Part shown: positions 13,949 through 15,117 of the stretch, one piece after another | Layout: each line of letters begins with the position of its first letter | Position numbering within the stretch: the first letter of the stretch is position 1 | Assembly: GCA_001803875.1 (NCBI GenBank) | Contig: MHEO01000076.1 | Coordinates: 5,922-21,038 of the forward strand | Direction of reading: 5' to 3' | Source: Nitrospirae bacterium RIFCSPHIGHO2_01_FULL_66_17 | GTDB lineage: Bacteria; Nitrospirota; Nitrospiria; 2-01-FULL-66-17 | DNA: 15,117 bases | Notes under the pieces: generated by a model | Database searches by the model: none | Told to the model about the DNA's origin: nothing | What the model saw: the letters and a program-made list of their open reading frames with translations, nothing else | Program-made: the position numbers and the translations under genes

Positions 13949-14821
13949 TCAGGGGACCTGGAGTTCGACGGTCGGAGGTTGAAGGTCAAGCAAGTCCAGC
14001 GCCGGTTGAAGCCGATATCCTATTTGAAGAGCGTGTAATGGAATATCCACCTCGGAAGAATCGAACTCGAAATTCAGTTCGACCTTCCCGTTGGCCGGAA
14101 CAGTGATCCGTTGCGCCTGAATCTCCATATACGGATGCCAGGCGATCACGTCATAGGTCCCCGCCGGAAGATCTGCAATCGTAAAACTTCCATCCGCTCC
14201 GGTTATGGCAAAGTACGGATTTCCCACCGCCATCCCCCACGACTGCATGAAGTCATGCACCCCGCACTGGGTGCGAAAAAGATAATGACCATTCCGGAGC
14301 CGAATCTCCTTCGCGACAGTGCTCTCCGGAAGCATCGGCTTATTGAACATCGCGAACGTGTAAAACTCTTCGAGGGTGTAGCCTTGAATATCGTGGACAA
14401 CCGCGTCCTTATTCACGATCGAGAACGGATGATGGTTTCGGACGGGCGTCACGAAGGGCGCGATGCGGCAGTTTTCAAGCCGTATCTCCGGCGTGTAGTC
14501 GAACCGCTTCCCCTTTTCGACCCCCACCACGGCCACCACGACGTCCTGAAACCCGCCATCCTCGGACACCCGGAACTCCTTGAGCAGCCGGTTTCCCTTC
14601 CCGTCCGAAACCCGGGTGCAGAACTCGATATTGGGAGAGAAGACCATGTGGAAGATCCGGCTCGGAGGAGGCGTTCCCTTCAGGGACACGCTCCCGGTCA
14701 CCACTCCGCCAGAGGTCACCACGATCTCTTCATACCCCCAACCCGTCGTCGCGGCGCCAGAGATGAGCAGGCCCACCACAGCCGCAAGAACGATCCCCAC
14801 GCTCGCCGATCTTGATCGCAC
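13949..14821 (-). CDS. Secreted cupredoxin-like protein with transthyretin-like domain (second paralogue)
   Basis: A 290-residue protein that parallels the one at 9654. Signal peptide: MRSRSASVGIVLAAVVGLLI, cut near TTGWG. Then GGVVTGSVSLKGTPPPSRIF (38-57), EFCTRVSDGKGNRLLKEFRV (Cys68), NC (Cys118), IVNKDAVVHDIQ (His143) and TQCGVHDFMQSW (Cys186, His189, Met192). The transthyretin-like domain is NPYFAIT, GSFTIADLPAGTYDVIAWHP, VPANGKVELNFEFD (201-254). It lacks the His-rich insert and the C-terminal GCExPYC of its paralogues, ending instead in a Leu/Pro-rich tail. GTG 14821 is preferred because AGAGGAAGG ends 4 nt upstream and the signal peptide follows directly; ATG 14863 would overlap the upstream gene by 26 bp. 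It starts 16 bp after the upstream paralogue, so the two form an operon. Confidence 0.82.
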   Translation of the reverse strand: MRSRSASVGIVLAAVVGLLISGAATTGWGYEEIVVTSGGVVTGSVSLKGTPPPSRIFHMVFSPNIEFCTRVSDGKGNRLLKEFRVSEDGGFQDVVVAVVGVEKGKRFDYTPEIRLENCRIAPFVTPVRNHHPFSIVNKDAVVHDIQGYTLEEFYTFAMFNKPMLPESTVAKEIRLRNGHYLFRTQCGVHDFMQSWGMAVGNPYFAITGADGSFTIADLPAGTYDVIAWHPYMEIQAQRITVPANGKVELNFEFDSSEVDIPLHALQIGYRLQPALDLLDLQPPTVELQVP

Positions 14822-14826
14822 GGCCC

Positions 14827-14833
14827 TTCCTCT
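14827..14833 (-). promoter_or_regulatory. Ribosome binding site fixing the GTG start at 14821
   Basis: On the minus strand AGAGGAA, within AGAGGAAGGGCC, precedes the GTG by 5 nt. It lies just past the upstream gene's TGA (14838-14840), consistent with coupled translation, and decides the start in favour of GTG over the longer reading frame. Confidence 0.55.
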
Positions 14834-14837
14834 CAAC

Positions 14838-15117
14838 TCAACAATAGGGAACCTCACAACCATCCAGACCGTGCCCCGGATGGGCCTCGGGCCCGATCCG
14901 GAACTTGTCTTGCCTCTCGTAGATCGGCCGCTGAACACTCCCGGCATCAAACTCAAAATTGATCGTGACCCTCCCGTTCGCCGGAACGGTCATCTCTCGT
15001 TCGATCGGCTTGAGATGAGGATGCCAGGCCACCACCTGGTAGGTCCCCGGCGGCAACCGGTCAATCGCGAACTCCCCGTTTCTCTTTGTCTTCGCGTAAT
15101 ACGGATTATCGACCACA
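14838..15117 (-). CDS. Partial cupredoxin/transthyretin-like secreted protein (C-terminal end only)
   Basis: Only the last 92 residues are inside the window; the reading frame runs off the right edge. They begin VDNPYYAKTKRNGEFAIDRL, followed by PPGTYQVVAWHPHLKP and VPANGRVTINFEFDAGSVQR, and end DGCEVPYC. This is the transthyretin-like domain and tail of the family, closest to the protein at 9654 (VADNPYFVKT, VPANG, and the same GCExPYC ending). The copper-ligand region would lie just outside the window. It precedes the paralogue at 13949 by 16 bp, so the pair is probably a tandem duplication in one operon. The first Met-like codon in the window (GTG 15116) is internal, not a start. Confidence 0.8.
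   Translation of the reverse strand, partial: VVDNPYYAKTKRNGEFAIDRLPPGTYQVVAWHPHLKPIEREMTVPANGRVTINFEFDAGSVQRPIYERQDKFRIGPEAHPGHGLDGCEVPYC

Overview
The window is GC-rich, densely coded bacterial chromosome. It has Gram-negative-style genes: a sigma-54 activator, a PAS-GGDEF cyclase, CBS-domain signalling and many secreted or periplasmic proteins. A set of secreted cupredoxin/transthyretin-like proteins beside a YVTN propeller recalls Nitrospirota or similar chemolithotroph or candidate-phylum genomes. That placement is inference from gene content; there is no rRNA or marker gene here. I saw no tRNA, rRNA, CRISPR array or intact insertion sequence.

Left part (1-5.4 kb, + strand): a sigma-54-dependent activator cut by the window edge; a class III PLP aminotransferase; a 370-bp gap holding a decayed RhuM/Fic-type toxin gene on the minus strand and a perfect 20-bp palindrome; a zinc-metallopeptidase-like protein; and a D-Ala-D-Ala-ligase-like ATP-grasp enzyme. 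The ATP-grasp gene sits between two inverted copies of a ~157-bp hairpin-forming repeat. Each copy begins exactly on the TAG stop codon of a neighbouring gene.

Middle (5.5-8.5 kb): on the minus strand, a four-CBS-domain protein is coupled by a 4-bp overlap to a PAS-GGDEF diguanylate cyclase. On the plus strand, two small secreted proteins of an unrecognised family follow a good sigma-70-type promoter; the first is a truncated relative of the second.

Right part (8.5-15.1 kb): an envelope/periplasmic protein island. Minus-strand genes, in transcription order from the right edge, encode a partial cupredoxin/transthyretin-like protein, a second complete one, then (after a convergent + strand gene of the same theme) a TPR protein, a third member of the unknown secreted family, an FxLYD-like protein, a further cupredoxin/transthyretin-like protein and a seven-bladed YVTN propeller. 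The three complete cupredoxin-like proteins keep His plus C-x2-H-x2-M, the type 1 copper ligand pattern of amicyanin. The likely theme is a periplasmic copper/electron-transfer or metal-handling module of unknown substrate, surrounded by signalling genes.
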